A program made the position numbers and the translations under genes. Below are positions 1 through 9,455 of a stretch of 64,000 bases of DNA, piece by piece (within the stretch, counting starts at the first letter, position 1; every line of letters starts with the position of its first letter). Below the pieces are notes generated by a model. That model made no database searches. It saw only the letters and a list, made by a program, of their open reading frames with translations, and was not told the DNA's origin. Source of the DNA: JAGNNV01 sp031412915 (GTDB lineage Bacteria > Acidobacteriota > Vicinamibacteria > Fen-336 > JAGNNV01); NCBI GenBank assembly GCA_031412915.1, contig JANODX010000096.1, forward strand, positions 19,113 through 83,112, read 5' to 3'.

Positions 1-91
1 CACCCCGCAGGCTGCCGTCGCCCTGGGCGGCGACTTGCGTCACCGTCGAAAGAGTAATCAGAAGAAAGGCACTGGCAATGATTTTTCGCAT
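1..91 (-). CDS. N-terminus of an exported, probably Oar-like TonB receptor (cut by window edge)
   Basis: Only the first 30 codons are inside the window. The ATG at 91 is preceded by an AGGAG ribosome site at 101-105 in the correct orientation. The peptide is a typical signal peptide (MRKIIASAFLL...) with an A-Q-type cleavage region (VAAQ), then a GSLRG segment. That is how carboxypeptidase-regulatory-domain TonB receptors begin, and the complete receptor gene at 19713 has a closely similar start (LAQTYHGGLRGIV). Identification as a receptor is inferred from this resemblance; the signal peptide and start are seen directly. The gene runs off the left edge. Confidence 0.6.
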   Translation of the reverse strand, partial: MRKIIASAFLLITLSTVTQVAAQGDGSLRG

Positions 92-222
92 CGTCGGGCT
101 CCTAAAATCGCAGCATCTGGAAAAGAAATTGAGTGCGGTCTGGGTTCGAGTGAAACTCCGTGGCTACCAAAGGGAGAGGCGCACGGCGCGGCGCGCCGCC
201 GACTTTCCCTGCTTTTAGTAGT

Positions 223-251
223 CTGTTAGCAAAGCCACGTCCTTCTGTCAA
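223..251 (-). promoter_or_regulatory. Sigma70-like promoter for the leftmost gene
   Basis: On the minus strand a perfect -35 TTGACA (251-246) is followed 17 bp later by TAACAG (228-223) as a weak -10. It lies about 130 bp upstream of the ATG at 91, implying a leader of about 120 nt. The rest of the gene-free stretch 92-469 shows only this promoter and the hairpin at 405-430. Strength is unknown because the -10 matches consensus poorly. Confidence 0.45.
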
Positions 252-404
252 GAGAGGCTCACCCGAACCTTGAGAGTTTCTGGCCCGACCCGCTCCAGCC
301 TGGTTGATCAGAACCTGGCCCGGAGGCCGAGGTCCTGGGTGGGGGGCTTGAACGGCAAGAAAGAGCCCCGAGCCATCGGTGCGACGGCCCCCGGGGGGAA
401 GAAA

Positions 405-430
405 GGCGCTCCCGGGTCAGCGGGAGCGCC
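405..430 (-). terminator. Rho-independent-type terminator after the TonB receptor gene
   Basis: A perfect 9-bp stem GGCGCTCCC (405-413) / GGGAGCGCC (422-430) with an 8-nt loop lies 40 bp beyond the stop codon at 470. In the direction of the receptor gene the stem is followed by TTTCTTC. It would separate that transcript from the promoter of the leftmost gene. Confidence 0.65.
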
Positions 431-469
431 CCAAGGAAACTCGCAGCCAGGCGAGTGGTTGCGACCGGA

Positions 470-3400
470 CTACCAGGAGATCTTCCCGCTCACCGTGATG
501 ATGCGCCGGCCCCAGCCGTTGGCGGCCGTGCCGCCAGGGTTCTGGCCGAAGCTGGCGCTGGACAGGTTCGTCATGGCGGTGCTCAGGTTCGTGCTTGCTC
601 CGTAGTTGTCCTGGTTGAGTGCGTTGAAGGCGTCCGCCCGCAGGATGAGCTGCCGGTTCCCGAACACGTAGAACCGCTTGAGGAGGCTGAGGTCGGTACT
701 CCAGAAGCTCGCCATTCGCTCGTTGTTGCGGGGCGCGCTGCCGTTGCCCAAGGCGTTTGCCAGGGGCAGGTTGTTGGTGCCGAGAGGCGCGCTGTAGCAG
801 CCGTTGTTGGTGAAGTTCTTATGGTCATCGTCCCAGGTCACGCCGCAGGAACCGTTGATGTTCGGCCGGTCGGAGCCGGTGGTGCCGTCGCCGTTCGAAT
901 CGACTCCGGTGCCGATGGTGAAGGGGCGGCCCGACTGGAAGGCGGTGATGCCCGAAAGCTGCCAGTTGCCCAGAATCTGCTTCATGATCCCTGACTTCGG
1001 CCCGGGGATTTCGTAGAGGTAGGAAACCACGAAGCGGTTGGGCACATCGAACTGCGAGACTGACCACTCCGCCCCGTAATCGAACATGCTCTGCGGACGC
1101 TGGTTCGAGCCGTCGGTCCCGGTCTCGCCGAGCGAGCCGTCGTTGTTGCTTTTGAACCGGCTGTAGGTGTACGAGGTGCCGAACTGCAGACCATTCGACA
1201 TCCGTTTTTCCGCCCTGACATAGATACCGTGGTACTTGGAGGTCGCCTCGACATCGTTGCCGTTGCCGCCGGGGCCGGTGTAAGCCGGGATGAGAGTGCG
1301 CACGCCCCAGGCGGCGTTGACCCTTCGAGCCTGGACGCTGGGGATGGCCGCCGAATTCCTGGTCGAAGCCACCAGGGCCGCCTGCGCCGCGGTCAGAACC
1401 GAGGGGTTGGCGTGGATCTGGTTGATGCCGTGGCCCGACTGGCTGCCCGTGTAGCCGGTCTCAAAGACGAACTTGCCCACCTCTCGCGCGACCGCGAAGC
1501 TCCAGTACCTGGAGTCGGGGTTGACCGTGTTCGCGTCCGAGTTGGTCCAGGCGTTGAGCGGATTGAAGACCACGGGGCCGCCCGAAGTCAGCAGGTTGGG
1601 GTAGAGATCGTTGACGTTGTTGACGTTGGCGGTGTTGACGCGCGGGTAGTTCGAACCGTTTACGGTGAGCAGGTTGTAGAACAAAACGTCGTAGCCCATG
1701 CCGAAGCCGCCGCGGAACACCGTCTTGCCATCGCCCACCAGGCTGTTGCTGGAACGGGGCGACCAGTTGAAACCAACGCGCGGGGCAAAGTTATTGGTGT
1801 CCTTGGCCGGCGGAGGTGCTACACCCGCGGCGAGGCTTTCGGGGTCGGTGGCGCCGAACATTCCGAGAGGCACGTCCGACAGTTCGTAGCGCAGGCCCAG
1901 GTTCAAGGTCAGGTCGGGGGTGACCCGGAAGTTGTCCTGGACGTAGAACGCGGTTTGCCACTGCGTCGCGTTCCAGCTCGCGGTCTGCAGAGCTTGCTGA
2001 GCAAGGAACGCCGAGTTGTTCATGTAGTCCTGCAGGCTGTTGAACGTGAAGTTGCCCTTGGAGTTGAAGTCGGACTGATTGTCGGCATTGTTGTAACGGA
2101 TGTCGGCCCCGAACTTCAGGGTGTGGCGGCCCGTCGTCCAGGTCGCGGTGTCGGAGAACTGAAAGGCGTCGGTCAGGCGGCTCTGCGGGAAGTTCGAGGA
2201 CCCTCCGATGGTGAACAGGCCGCTGATCAACGCGGTCGGGCTCTTGGGGTCGTTCTCCGGGAACAGCAGGTCGCGCTGAACCCACGAGAAGCGGAATTCG
2301 TTCACGACACTCGAGCCGAAGATTCTGGTGTGGCTGGCCGCGAGGTTGGTGTCCTTCAGGTCCTGGTTACCGCAGAAGGTGGCGCCGAAGGCGCAGTTGC
2401 TGATCGCGTTCTCGTCCTGGCGCTTGTTGTAGTAGTAGCGGACGGTGATGCTGTCGTTTTGGCCGAGCCGATGGTCGAGGCGCCCGTTGAACGTTTGGTA
2501 CGTGCTCGGATTGATGATGTTGACGTTGGTCTGCCCGGTCTCGATCGGCACGCCGTTCACGAGCACGTTCGACACGTTCCGGAAGTTCGGGTTCTGCGAA
2601 TAGACGTCGCGCAGGAAGCCCAGGCGGTCAAGGACGGCGGAACGGCTCGCCGTGGACTGGCCGGCGCGCAGGGGAACGCCCGAGAGGGCGGCGAAGCCCG
2701 CCTGGGTCGGGATGCGGGTGGTGGAGCCCGGGTTCGCGGCAGGGTTGTCACCGTCGTACTGGTAGAGCAGGAAGAAGTGGGTCTTGTCCTTGATGATCGG
2801 GCCGCCGACGCTGAGGCCGGCCTGGTGGCGCGTGTAGTCGGCGGGTTTGGTCAGTCCGCTCGCCTTCTCGATGTTGGTGAGGGTGCCAAGCGAGCTGTCC
2901 CGGTAGTAGTCCCAGACCTCGCCCCGGAGCGTGTTCGAGCCGGACTTGGTGATGACGTTGACCTGCGCGCCGCTGTTGCGACCGTATTCGACACTGTAGG
3001 CGTTGGTCTGCACCACGAACTCGGCCACCGACTCCGGCACCACCTGGGTGGTCGCGATGGTGACGCTGATGTCGTTGTTGTCGGAGCCATCGATCATGTA
3101 GTTGTTGTTGCGCGAGCGCTGCCCGTTGGCGGCGAAGGTGCCCTGGCCGGTGACCCGGTTGACGTTCGGCCCCGTGGCCATCAGGTTGTTGATGTTCCGG
3201 TCGGCCGACAGGGGCAACTCGACGACCTGGCGAGAAGTGCTGGTGGTGCCGACGGTCGGGGAGGTCTTGTTGAGTTCGACGTCCGTGGCCTTGCCCTCGA
3301 CCATCACGGTTTCGCCCATGGTCGCGACCTTGAGGTCCACATTGACCTTCACCTCCAGGTCGGCGCTGATCTTCAGGGTGGTCGAGAACGGTGTAAAGCC

Positions 3401-3664
3401 GGAGAGTTCGGCCCGGACGCGGTAGAGGCCGGGCTCGAGAGCGGGCAGCCGGTAGAAACCGATCGCGTCGCTGACGCCCGAACGGGTCGCCCCCGTCTCG
3501 GTGTTGGTGACGGTTACGGTGGCGCCGGGAATGGACGCGCCGGACTGGTCGCGGATCGTGCCCGAAATGACGCCGCGGGTCAGCTGGGCGCTGGCCATCG
3601 CGGCCATGGCGGTGATGGTTAAGGCGGTCGCGATTCGCGACAGAAGTCTTGCCGTGGGTTTCAT
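470..3664 (-). CDS. TonB-dependent receptor with N-terminal carboxypeptidase-regulatory domain (Oar-like)
   Basis: Outer-membrane beta-barrel protein of 1064 residues, expected to import or bind a large substrate with TonB energy. The ATG at 3664 has an AGGAG site and opens a signal peptide ending near ASAQ; an upstream extension of the frame adds only non-signal sequence. Residues about 30-115 form the beta-sandwich regulatory-like domain (GTIRDQSGASIPGATV). A plug domain follows (NYMIDGSDNND, then NVITKSGSN at the plug-barrel junction). The rest is an Asn/aromatic-rich barrel ending in an aromatic residue (GKISW), as outer-membrane barrels do. It is the second of two tandem receptor genes; a third is at 19713. 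The substrate cannot be read from sequence. Neighbouring exported peptidases and amidohydrolases make peptide-like ligands a reasonable guess. Confidence 0.9.
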   Translation of the reverse strand: MKPTARLLSRIATALTITAMAAMASAQLTRGVISGTIRDQSGASIPGATVTVTNTETGATRSGVSDAIGFYRLPALEPGLYRVRAELSGFTPFSTTLKISADLEVKVNVDLKVATMGETVMVEGKATDVELNKTSPTVGTTSTSRQVVELPLSADRNINNLMATGPNVNRVTGQGTFAANGQRSRNNNYMIDGSDNNDISVTIATTQVVPESVAEFVVQTNAYSVEYGRNSGAQVNVITKSGSNTLRGEVWDYYRDSSLGTLTNIEKASGLTKPADYTRHQAGLSVGGPIIKDKTHFFLLYQYDGDNPAANPGSTTRIPTQAGFAALSGVPLRAGQSTASRSAVLDRLGFLRDVYSQNPNFRNVSNVLVNGVPIETGQTNVNIINPSTYQTFNGRLDHRLGQNDSITVRYYYNKRQDENAISNCAFGATFCGNQDLKDTNLAASHTRIFGSSVVNEFRFSWVQRDLLFPENDPKSPTALISGLFTIGGSSNFPQSRLTDAFQFSDTATWTTGRHTLKFGADIRYNNADNQSDFNSKGNFTFNSLQDYMNNSAFLAQQALQTASWNATQWQTAFYVQDNFRVTPDLTLNLGLRYELSDVPLGMFGATDPESLAAGVAPPPAKDTNNFAPRVGFNWSPRSSNSLVGDGKTVFRGGFGMGYDVLFYNLLTVNGSNYPRVNTANVNNVNDLYPNLLTSGGPVVFNPLNAWTNSDANTVNPDSRYWSFAVAREVGKFVFETGYTGSQSGHGINQIHANPSVLTAAQAALVASTRNSAAIPSVQARRVNAAWGVRTLIPAYTGPGGNGNDVEATSKYHGIYVRAEKRMSNGLQFGTSYTYSRFKSNNDGSLGETGTDGSNQRPQSMFDYGAEWSVSQFDVPNRFVVSYLYEIPGPKSGIMKQILGNWQLSGITAFQSGRPFTIGTGVDSNGDGTTGSDRPNINGSCGVTWDDDHKNFTNNGCYSAPLGTNNLPLANALGNGSAPRNNERMASFWSTDLSLLKRFYVFGNRQLILRADAFNALNQDNYGASTNLSTAMTNLSSASFGQNPGGTAANGWGRRIITVSGKISW

Positions 3665-3838
3665 CTGATTCTCCTGATTCAACAATCGAAATTGCCAAAC
3701 ACTGTGGCGGGCGGGGCGGCGTCCCGTGGCCACCCCAAAAGACAGTACAGGACCAGGACCAGATCCACCATGAGCGAAATGCATCATGCTGACCAATCGA
3801 CATAAGGGCGTTTCGGGTCCACGACCCGCGAGGTGGAC

Positions 3839-5392
3839 TCAGTCTCCGGGGATCACCGCGGCGGCGGCCCTGGCCTGCTGCGCCTTGCTGTGACGGCGGC
3901 TGTAGGCGACATAGACGACGAGTCCCCCCCCCATCCAGAGGAGGAGGCGCACCCAGGTATCGCCGGGCAAGCCGGACATCAGATACGAGCACGCCGCCAC
4001 CCCGAGCAGCGGCACCACCGGCGACCACGGCGTGCGGAACGGGCGCGCCAGGTCCGGCCGCGTCTTCCGCAGAATGATTACACCGGCGCACACAATGACG
4101 AACGTGAGCAGGGTGCCCATGCTCACGAGCTCGCCCAGCACCGCGATAGGCGTCGTTCCGGCGATCACGGCCATGACGACGCCCGTGACCATAGTGGTGA
4201 GGTGCGGCGTGCGGAAGCGGGGATGGATGCGCGCCACCCAGGGGGGCAGCAGTCCGTCGTTCGCCATGGTGTAGAAGATCCGCGATTGCGCGAGCATGCC
4301 CACCAGTACCACCGAGCTGAGACCGCAGATCGCACCCAGTTTGATGAGAGGGGAAAGCCAGGTGATCCCGGTGGCGTCCACCCCGACCGCGATGGGATCG
4401 GGCACGTTCAACTCGGTGTAGGGCACGAGGCCGGTCAGGACGATCGCGACGAGGATGTACAGCACGGTGCAGCCGATAAGCGAGCCCAGAATCCCGATGG
4501 GAAGGTCCCGCTGCGGGTTCTTCGCTTCCTGGGCGGCCGCGGTCACCGAGTCGAAGCCCATATACGCAAAGAAGACGACCGCGGCGCCCCGGAGGATGCC
4601 CGAGTAACCGAAGTGGCCGGACTCGCCGGTGTTCGCCGGAATGAACGGCGTCCAGTTCTCCGGCCGAACGAAGGCGAAGCCGACGCCGATGAAGACCACG
4701 ATCACCGACACCTTGATGACCACGATGGCGGCGTTGACGTGGGCAGACTCCTGAATGCCGACCACGAGGACGGCCGCCATGACCAGGACAATGACCACGG
4801 CCAGAAGGTTGACGATCCCGGTCTCGTGGGCCAGGCTCGAGGGATCGATGCCTTGCGCGGCCAGCCGGTCTGCGACATTGGACAGAACCTCCCAATGGCG
4901 CGGCGAGGTTTCGACCAGGACGGTGCCGGGCGGCGCGGTCCACGCCGGGGGCACGGTCACCCCGAAGTCACGGAGCAGACTCGCGACGTACCCGGACCAG
5001 CCCACCGCGACCGCGGCGGGGCCGACCGTGAATTCGAGGGTGAGAGCACAGCCGATGATCCAAGCGGCCAGTTCGCCGAGCGTCGCATAGGCGTAGGTGT
5101 AGGCCGAGCCCGACACGGGCAGCATGGCCGCGAATTCGGAATAGCACAGGGCCGCGAAACTGCAGGCCACCGCGGCGAGGACGAAAGACAGCACGATCGC
5201 GGGCCCGGCATACTGCGCGGCGGCCAATCCCGCCAGCACGAAGATGCCGGCGCCAATGATGTCGCCGATCCCGAGCATGACGAGCTGCGAAGGGCCGAGG
5301 ACACGCTTCAGCGAATGCCCGCCCGACGACGAGGCTTCCTGGGTCAGCTGTTCGATCGATTTGGTTGTTGTCAGGGACGTCAGCCAGCCCAT
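3839..5392 (-). CDS. APC-superfamily amino-acid permease (cationic amino-acid transporter type)
   Basis: Inner-membrane protein of 517 residues, the usual size for CAT/YfnA-type permeases. The first helix carries the family signature GIGDIIGAGIFVLAG, and about 12-14 hydrophobic segments follow. The conserved AYMGFDSVTAAAQEAKNPQRDLP stretch, shown here split as AYMGFDSVTAAAQ and EAKNPQRDLP, is typical of helix 6 and the following loop. The start at 5392 is preceded by GGAGAGGG; the open frame extends upstream but without a better site. It is divergent from the PLP enzyme at 5482. The substrate, probably a cationic or small neutral amino acid, is inferred from family only. Confidence 0.88.
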   Translation of the reverse strand: MGWLTSLTTTKSIEQLTQEASSSGGHSLKRVLGPSQLVMLGIGDIIGAGIFVLAGLAAAQYAGPAIVLSFVLAAVACSFAALCYSEFAAMLPVSGSAYTYAYATLGELAAWIIGCALTLEFTVGPAAVAVGWSGYVASLLRDFGVTVPPAWTAPPGTVLVETSPRHWEVLSNVADRLAAQGIDPSSLAHETGIVNLLAVVIVLVMAAVLVVGIQESAHVNAAIVVIKVSVIVVFIGVGFAFVRPENWTPFIPANTGESGHFGYSGILRGAAVVFFAYMGFDSVTAAAQEAKNPQRDLPIGILGSLIGCTVLYILVAIVLTGLVPYTELNVPDPIAVGVDATGITWLSPLIKLGAICGLSSVVLVGMLAQSRIFYTMANDGLLPPWVARIHPRFRTPHLTTMVTGVVMAVIAGTTPIAVLGELVSMGTLLTFVIVCAGVIILRKTRPDLARPFRTPWSPVVPLLGVAACSYLMSGLPGDTWVRLLLWMGGGLVVYVAYSRRHSKAQQARAAAAVIPGD

Positions 5393-5481
5393 TGATACCC
5401 TCTCCAAAACCGCGCGACGGTCGGATGTGCCGCCTACGCTAACACCGGTCGGGAAGGCCATACTGATAATCTGGCTTGTTT

Positions 5482-6729
5482 ATGACCGCGCACCGGACGC
5501 CGCCCCTCGACCTGGCCTTCGTTCGATCCCAGTTCCCCGCCCTCGCGGGCGACTGGGTGTTCCTCGACAACGCCGGCGGGTCGCAGATCCTCGGACGCGT
5601 GGTCGATCGCATCAGCGACTACCTGAAGACGAGCAACGTTCAGCTCGGCGCGAGCTACGCCATCTCGCAGCGCGCGGGCGAGCGTCTGCAGGAGGCCCAG
5701 CGCCGCACCGCCGAGTTCGTCAATGCCCTTCGCCCGGAAGAAGTGGTGATGGGCCCGACCTCGACCCTGCTCGTGCAGTTGCTGGCCCGGGCCATGGCGC
5801 ACCAGTTCACGCCGGGGGACGAAGTGGTGGTCACCCGCGCGGATCACGAGTCGAACATCGGGGCCTGGGTGCGCCTCGAATCGATCGGGGTGATTCCGCG
5901 CTTCTGGGAGCTGAACCCCGAAACCCAGACCCTGGACCTCGACGACCTCGGCCGGGTCATGTCCAAGCGGACGAAACTCGTGGCCTTCACACATGCATCG
6001 AACATCTTCGGCACCATCCACCCGGTGGCCGAGATCACGCGGTTCGTCCATGAACGCGGCGCGAAGGTGTGTGTCGACGGTGTGGCCTACGCCCCCCACC
6101 GCGCGGTCGACGTGCGCGCGTGGGACGTCGACTACTACGTGCTCAGCCTCTACAAGGTCTACGGTCCGCATCACGCGCTGCTCTACGGCAAGTACGCGCA
6201 CCTCCTCGAACTCGAAAATCTCTATCACTACTTCATCGCGAACGATCGCATTCCCTACAAGCTGCAGCCCGGCAATCCCAACTACGAGCTGTCGTACGGG
6301 GCGATCGGCATCGCGGACTACCTGGCCGAGCTCGGAGTGAGAACGGGGGCGAAGGCCGACGCCTCGCCGCGCGCGCAGATGGAACAGGCGTTTGCCGCGA
6401 TCGCGGACCATGAGGAAGTCCTCGCGGATCGATTATTGAACTATCTATCCACCAAGCCCAAGGTTCGCGTGATCGGGGCCACCACCGCGGCCAAGGCGGT
6501 TCGCGTGCCAACCATCAGCTTCGTGGTCGACGGTCTCGACTCGGAGACGATCGTCCGGCACATCGACACCCTGCAGATCGGCATCCGCTTCGGTGATTTC
6601 CACTCGAGGCGGCTCATCGAACATCTCGATCTGTCTCGCCACCACGGCGCGGTGCGGGTGTCGATGGTGCACTACAACACGGTCGAGGAGATCGATCGAC
6701 TGATCCAGGGCCTGGACGAGGTGATGTGA
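5482..6729 (+). CDS. Cysteine-desulfurase-like PLP enzyme (class V aminotransferase fold)
   Basis: A 415-residue fold-type I PLP enzyme. FLDNAGGSQ near residue 25, the ATRADHESNIGAWVRL-like segment (seen as TRADHESNIGAW) and the Lys of LSLYKVYGPHHALLYG match the class V family, that Lys being the expected Schiff-base residue. It matches the cysteine-desulfurase-like subgroup rather than true IscS/SufS: no sulfur-transfer Cys loop is evident and no Fe-S assembly genes are adjacent. The reaction could be desulfuration or another beta-elimination. The start chosen is the ATG at 5482; a TTG two codons upstream is possible. No clear ribosome site is visible, so the message may be leaderless. It is divergent from the permease gene. 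Confidence 0.8.
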   Translation: MTAHRTPPLDLAFVRSQFPALAGDWVFLDNAGGSQILGRVVDRISDYLKTSNVQLGASYAISQRAGERLQEAQRRTAEFVNALRPEEVVMGPTSTLLVQLLARAMAHQFTPGDEVVVTRADHESNIGAWVRLESIGVIPRFWELNPETQTLDLDDLGRVMSKRTKLVAFTHASNIFGTIHPVAEITRFVHERGAKVCVDGVAYAPHRAVDVRAWDVDYYVLSLYKVYGPHHALLYGKYAHLLELENLYHYFIANDRIPYKLQPGNPNYELSYGAIGIADYLAELGVRTGAKADASPRAQMEQAFAAIADHEEVLADRLLNYLSTKPKVRVIGATTAAKAVRVPTISFVVDGLDSETIVRHIDTLQIGIRFGDFHSRRLIEHLDLSRHHGAVRVSMVHYNTVEEIDRLIQGLDEVM

Positions 6730-6822
6730 TCCACGCGTAGCTTTCCCAGGGGACCCTCTCGGCCGCCGGGTAAGATCAGCGGCTCACCCGCCCTTATCGC
6801 CATTGCCCGCAAAGGAAACCGC

Positions 6823-8313
6823 ATGAAAACCGGCCCGGCTCGACGTCCCCTCCTCTTCGCCTCCCTCGCCCTCGCGTGGGCCGGACTCGCCGCACTCCCG
6901 GCGCTCCCGGCCGCCGCGCAGGAGACGGCCAAGCCTCTTTGGTCGGGTCGCTTCGACGTGGAGCCCAACAAAGCGCTTCTCGCCTGGGGCGCGTCGTTCG
7001 GATTCGACCGGCGGCTCTTCGAAGACGACGTCGCCGGCAGCATGGCCTGGGCCGAAGCACTCGGCCGGGCCAACGTGCTGACCCCACAAGAAGCGCAGGC
7101 CATTCAACGCGGTCTCTCCGCCATCCTCGAACAGGGCCGCGCCGATCCGTCGTTTCTCAAAGGCGCCGACGAAGACGTCCATTCGTTTGTCGAGCGCGTC
7201 CTGATCGAGCGCATCGGCGAGCCGGGCCGACGGCTCCACACCGGTCGCTCGCGCAACGACCAGGTGGGCGTCGACATGCGGCTCTACGTACGAAGGCGCG
7301 TCCCCGATATCCAGCGGTCCCTCCTCGCCGTGATCGACGCACTCGTGGCCCAGGCCGTCTCGGCCGGGGACGCCGTCATGCCCTCCTACACCCACGTGCG
7401 CCGCGCGCAGCCCGTGCTCGTGGCGCACTATCTGCTGGCCCATGGAGCCGCCCTGCGCCGTGACGTGGACCGCTTCGCCGCAGTAAGCGCCGAAGCCGAC
7501 GGCATGCCGCTGGGTGCCGGCGCCATCGCCGGAACCAACTACGCCGTGGATACCGCGTTCCTCGCCGCGAAGCTCGGCTTTTCGAAGGTGGTGGCCAACA
7601 GCATCGACGCCACCTCCGACCGGGACTACGTGAGCAGCTTCCTCCATGCCTCGTCGCTCGCCATGGTGCACCTGAGCCGCCTGGCCGAGGACGTGGTGTT
7701 CTTCACCGGCGAAGAGTTCGGCTTCTTCGTGCTCTCCGATGCGGTGGCCACGGGCAGCAGCCTGATGCCGCAGAAGAAGAACCCCGACCCGATGGAGCTG
7801 GTGCGTGGCAAGGCCGGGCGCGCCATCGGTAACCTTGCGGGCTGGCTCTCCACGATGAAGGGCTTGCCGAGCGGGTACAACAAGGACCTGCAGGAAGACA
7901 AGGAAGTGCTGTTCGACAGCGAAGACACTCTCATGGGCTCAGCGGGTGCTGCCTCCGCGGTGGTGAGGACGCTCACCCTGGATCGCGCGCGCACAACCAG
8001 AGGCGCGTCCGGGTTTCTTCTCTCCACCGACGTGGCCGACTACCTGGTGAGCAAGGGTGTCGCCTTCCGCACCGCTCACGAGGTGGTGGGCGGCATGGTC
8101 CGCAAGATGCTGGCCGAGAGCAGGGAGTTCGAAGCCCTCACCCCCGCGGAGTGGAAGGCCTACCACCCGGCGTTTGGAGAAGACGTGATGAAAGCGGTCA
8201 CGGCGCAGTCCTCCGTGCGCGCCAAGAAGACGCCGCAGTCGACCAACCCCGATGCGGTGAAGGCGCAGCTCGCCGAAATTCAGCAGTGGCTGGTCAGCCA
8301 GAAGGCGAAATGA
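6823..8313 (+). CDS. argH: Argininosuccinate lyase homologue with a signal peptide
   Basis: A 496-residue fumarase/aspartase-superfamily enzyme. The superfamily signature GSSLMPQKKNPD begins at residue 311. HTGRSRNDQV and the SSDRDYVSSFLH-like region (TSDRDYVSSF) match argininosuccinate lyase specifically. Known enzymes cleave argininosuccinate to arginine and fumarate in the cytoplasm. This one starts with about 30 extra residues forming a convincing signal peptide (charged start, hydrophobic core, AAAQ cleavage site). The ATG at 6823 has an AAAGGAA site. No other arg genes are near; downstream is an exported metallo-hydrolase. The periplasmic location is inferred, and the reaction may have diverged. 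Confidence 0.82.
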   Translation: MKTGPARRPLLFASLALAWAGLAALPALPAAAQETAKPLWSGRFDVEPNKALLAWGASFGFDRRLFEDDVAGSMAWAEALGRANVLTPQEAQAIQRGLSAILEQGRADPSFLKGADEDVHSFVERVLIERIGEPGRRLHTGRSRNDQVGVDMRLYVRRRVPDIQRSLLAVIDALVAQAVSAGDAVMPSYTHVRRAQPVLVAHYLLAHGAALRRDVDRFAAVSAEADGMPLGAGAIAGTNYAVDTAFLAAKLGFSKVVANSIDATSDRDYVSSFLHASSLAMVHLSRLAEDVVFFTGEEFGFFVLSDAVATGSSLMPQKKNPDPMELVRGKAGRAIGNLAGWLSTMKGLPSGYNKDLQEDKEVLFDSEDTLMGSAGAASAVVRTLTLDRARTTRGASGFLLSTDVADYLVSKGVAFRTAHEVVGGMVRKMLAESREFEALTPAEWKAYHPAFGEDVMKAVTAQSSVRAKKTPQSTNPDAVKAQLAEIQQWLVSQKAK

Positions 8314-8342
8314 CCCGCGGGCGAAGGAGGGCTGACCTCTCT

Positions 8343-9422
8343 ATGATGAAGCCCATGTCCAATCGCTTCTATCTCCTTTCCGCCCTCGTCCTCGCGGGCC
8401 TCTCCACCCCGTTTGCCCTGCCCGGCGCAGCCCAGGGGACCAGGCCCCCGGGATCCGACTTCACCGGCCCCGCCTTCACCATCAACAAGATTCAGGATGG
8501 CATCTATCACGCCGTGGGCACGGGCGCCTTGTCGGTCGGGTGCAACGCCTCGGTCATCGTGAACGAGAACGATGTCCTGATCGTGGACTCGAACAGCAAT
8601 CCCGCGGCGGCCCTCGCGCTGACCGAGGAACTGAAGGCCGTCACGACCAAGCCCGTGGGCTATGTGGTGAACACGCACTGGCACTGGGACCACGCGCACG
8701 GCAACCAGGTCTACGCGCCCCCGGCGCAGGTGATCGGCCACGAGTTCACGCGGCGGATGCTTCTTATGGGCGAGTCGAAGCGCGGACGATCGTGGGATAT
8801 GTTCGTGGGTACGCTGCCCAGGCAGATCGAGACGCTGCGGCAACAGGTGACCACAACCGCCGAGGGCCCGGACCGCGACAAACTGAAGGCGCAACTCATA
8901 GCCCAGGAGAATTACCTGAAGGCCACGAACGCCATCACGGTGACGCCGCCCGCCGTGACCTTCTCGGAGTCGATGACGCTGTTCCTAGGGGGCCGCGAGA
9001 TTCGCCTGCTCTTTCTCGGCCGCGGCCACACCGGCGGCGACATCGTCGTCTTCCTGCCGAAGGAACGCGTGCTCGTGAGCGGCGACCTCCTGACCGCCGG
9101 ACCCGCCTACCTGGGCGATGGCTACCCCGAGGAGTGGATCGCCACCCTCGACCGGTTGAAGAACATCGAGTTCGACACGGTCCTGCCCGGCCACGGCGCG
9201 GCCTTTCAAGGCAAGGCGAAGATCGACCACTTTCAGTCGTACCTCCGCGATTTCTGGAGCCAGGCCCAGAAGCTCCACGCCGCGGGGGTGAAGCCCGAGG
9301 AAGCGGCCAGGCTGGTCGACATGCGATCGCATGCGGCGGACTATCCGACCCTGACCACGGTGGGTGTCCTCGACCACGGTCTCTACCGCGCCTACGATCT
9401 GCTGGATGGGAAAGTGCGATAG
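8343..9422 (+). CDS. Exported metallo-beta-lactamase-fold hydrolase
   Basis: A 359-residue protein with a signal peptide (hydrophobic core, cleavage near GAAQ). The zinc motif is HWHWDH at residues 112-117. A later Gly-His-Thr-Gly-Gly segment and DTVLPGHGA supply the other expected metal ligands. The ATG at 8343 lies 12 nt after AAGGAGG, and a second ATG follows at once. It is about 30 bp downstream of the argininosuccinate lyase homologue, so the two are probably cotranscribed. Substrate is unknown: the fold covers lactamases, lactonases, quinoprotein-associated and other hydrolases. The insertion after the first motif (residues about 140-185) is not diagnostic. Confidence 0.85.
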   Translation: MMKPMSNRFYLLSALVLAGLSTPFALPGAAQGTRPPGSDFTGPAFTINKIQDGIYHAVGTGALSVGCNASVIVNENDVLIVDSNSNPAAALALTEELKAVTTKPVGYVVNTHWHWDHAHGNQVYAPPAQVIGHEFTRRMLLMGESKRGRSWDMFVGTLPRQIETLRQQVTTTAEGPDRDKLKAQLIAQENYLKATNAITVTPPAVTFSESMTLFLGGREIRLLFLGRGHTGGDIVVFLPKERVLVSGDLLTAGPAYLGDGYPEEWIATLDRLKNIEFDTVLPGHGAAFQGKAKIDHFQSYLRDFWSQAQKLHAAGVKPEEAARLVDMRSHAADYPTLTTVGVLDHGLYRAYDLLDGKVR

Positions 9423-9455
9423 GCCGTTTCTCCGAGGCGTGGGCGCCGATTGAAC

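Noticed and set aside
92..469. tRNA or small RNA gene in the left intergenic stretch
   Set aside because: No cloverleaf or T-loop-like GGTTCGAATCC was found. Only a promoter and a terminator hairpin can be supported.
1229..3622. Open frame of nearly 800 codons on the plus strand inside the first TonB receptor gene
   Set aside because: Shadow of the real minus-strand gene. Its translation is Val/Gly/Arg-rich without domains, as expected in G+C-rich DNA, while the opposite strand encodes a complete receptor.
3833..5395. Plus-strand open frame of 520 codons over the permease gene
   Set aside because: The translation is a low-complexity Arg/Asp/His/Gly mix, whereas the minus strand gives a clean multi-helix permease with family motifs.
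5482..6729. Assignment as SufS/IscS for Fe-S cluster assembly
   Set aside because: No suf or isc genes adjoin it, and the sequence fits the separate cysteine-desulfurase-like group.
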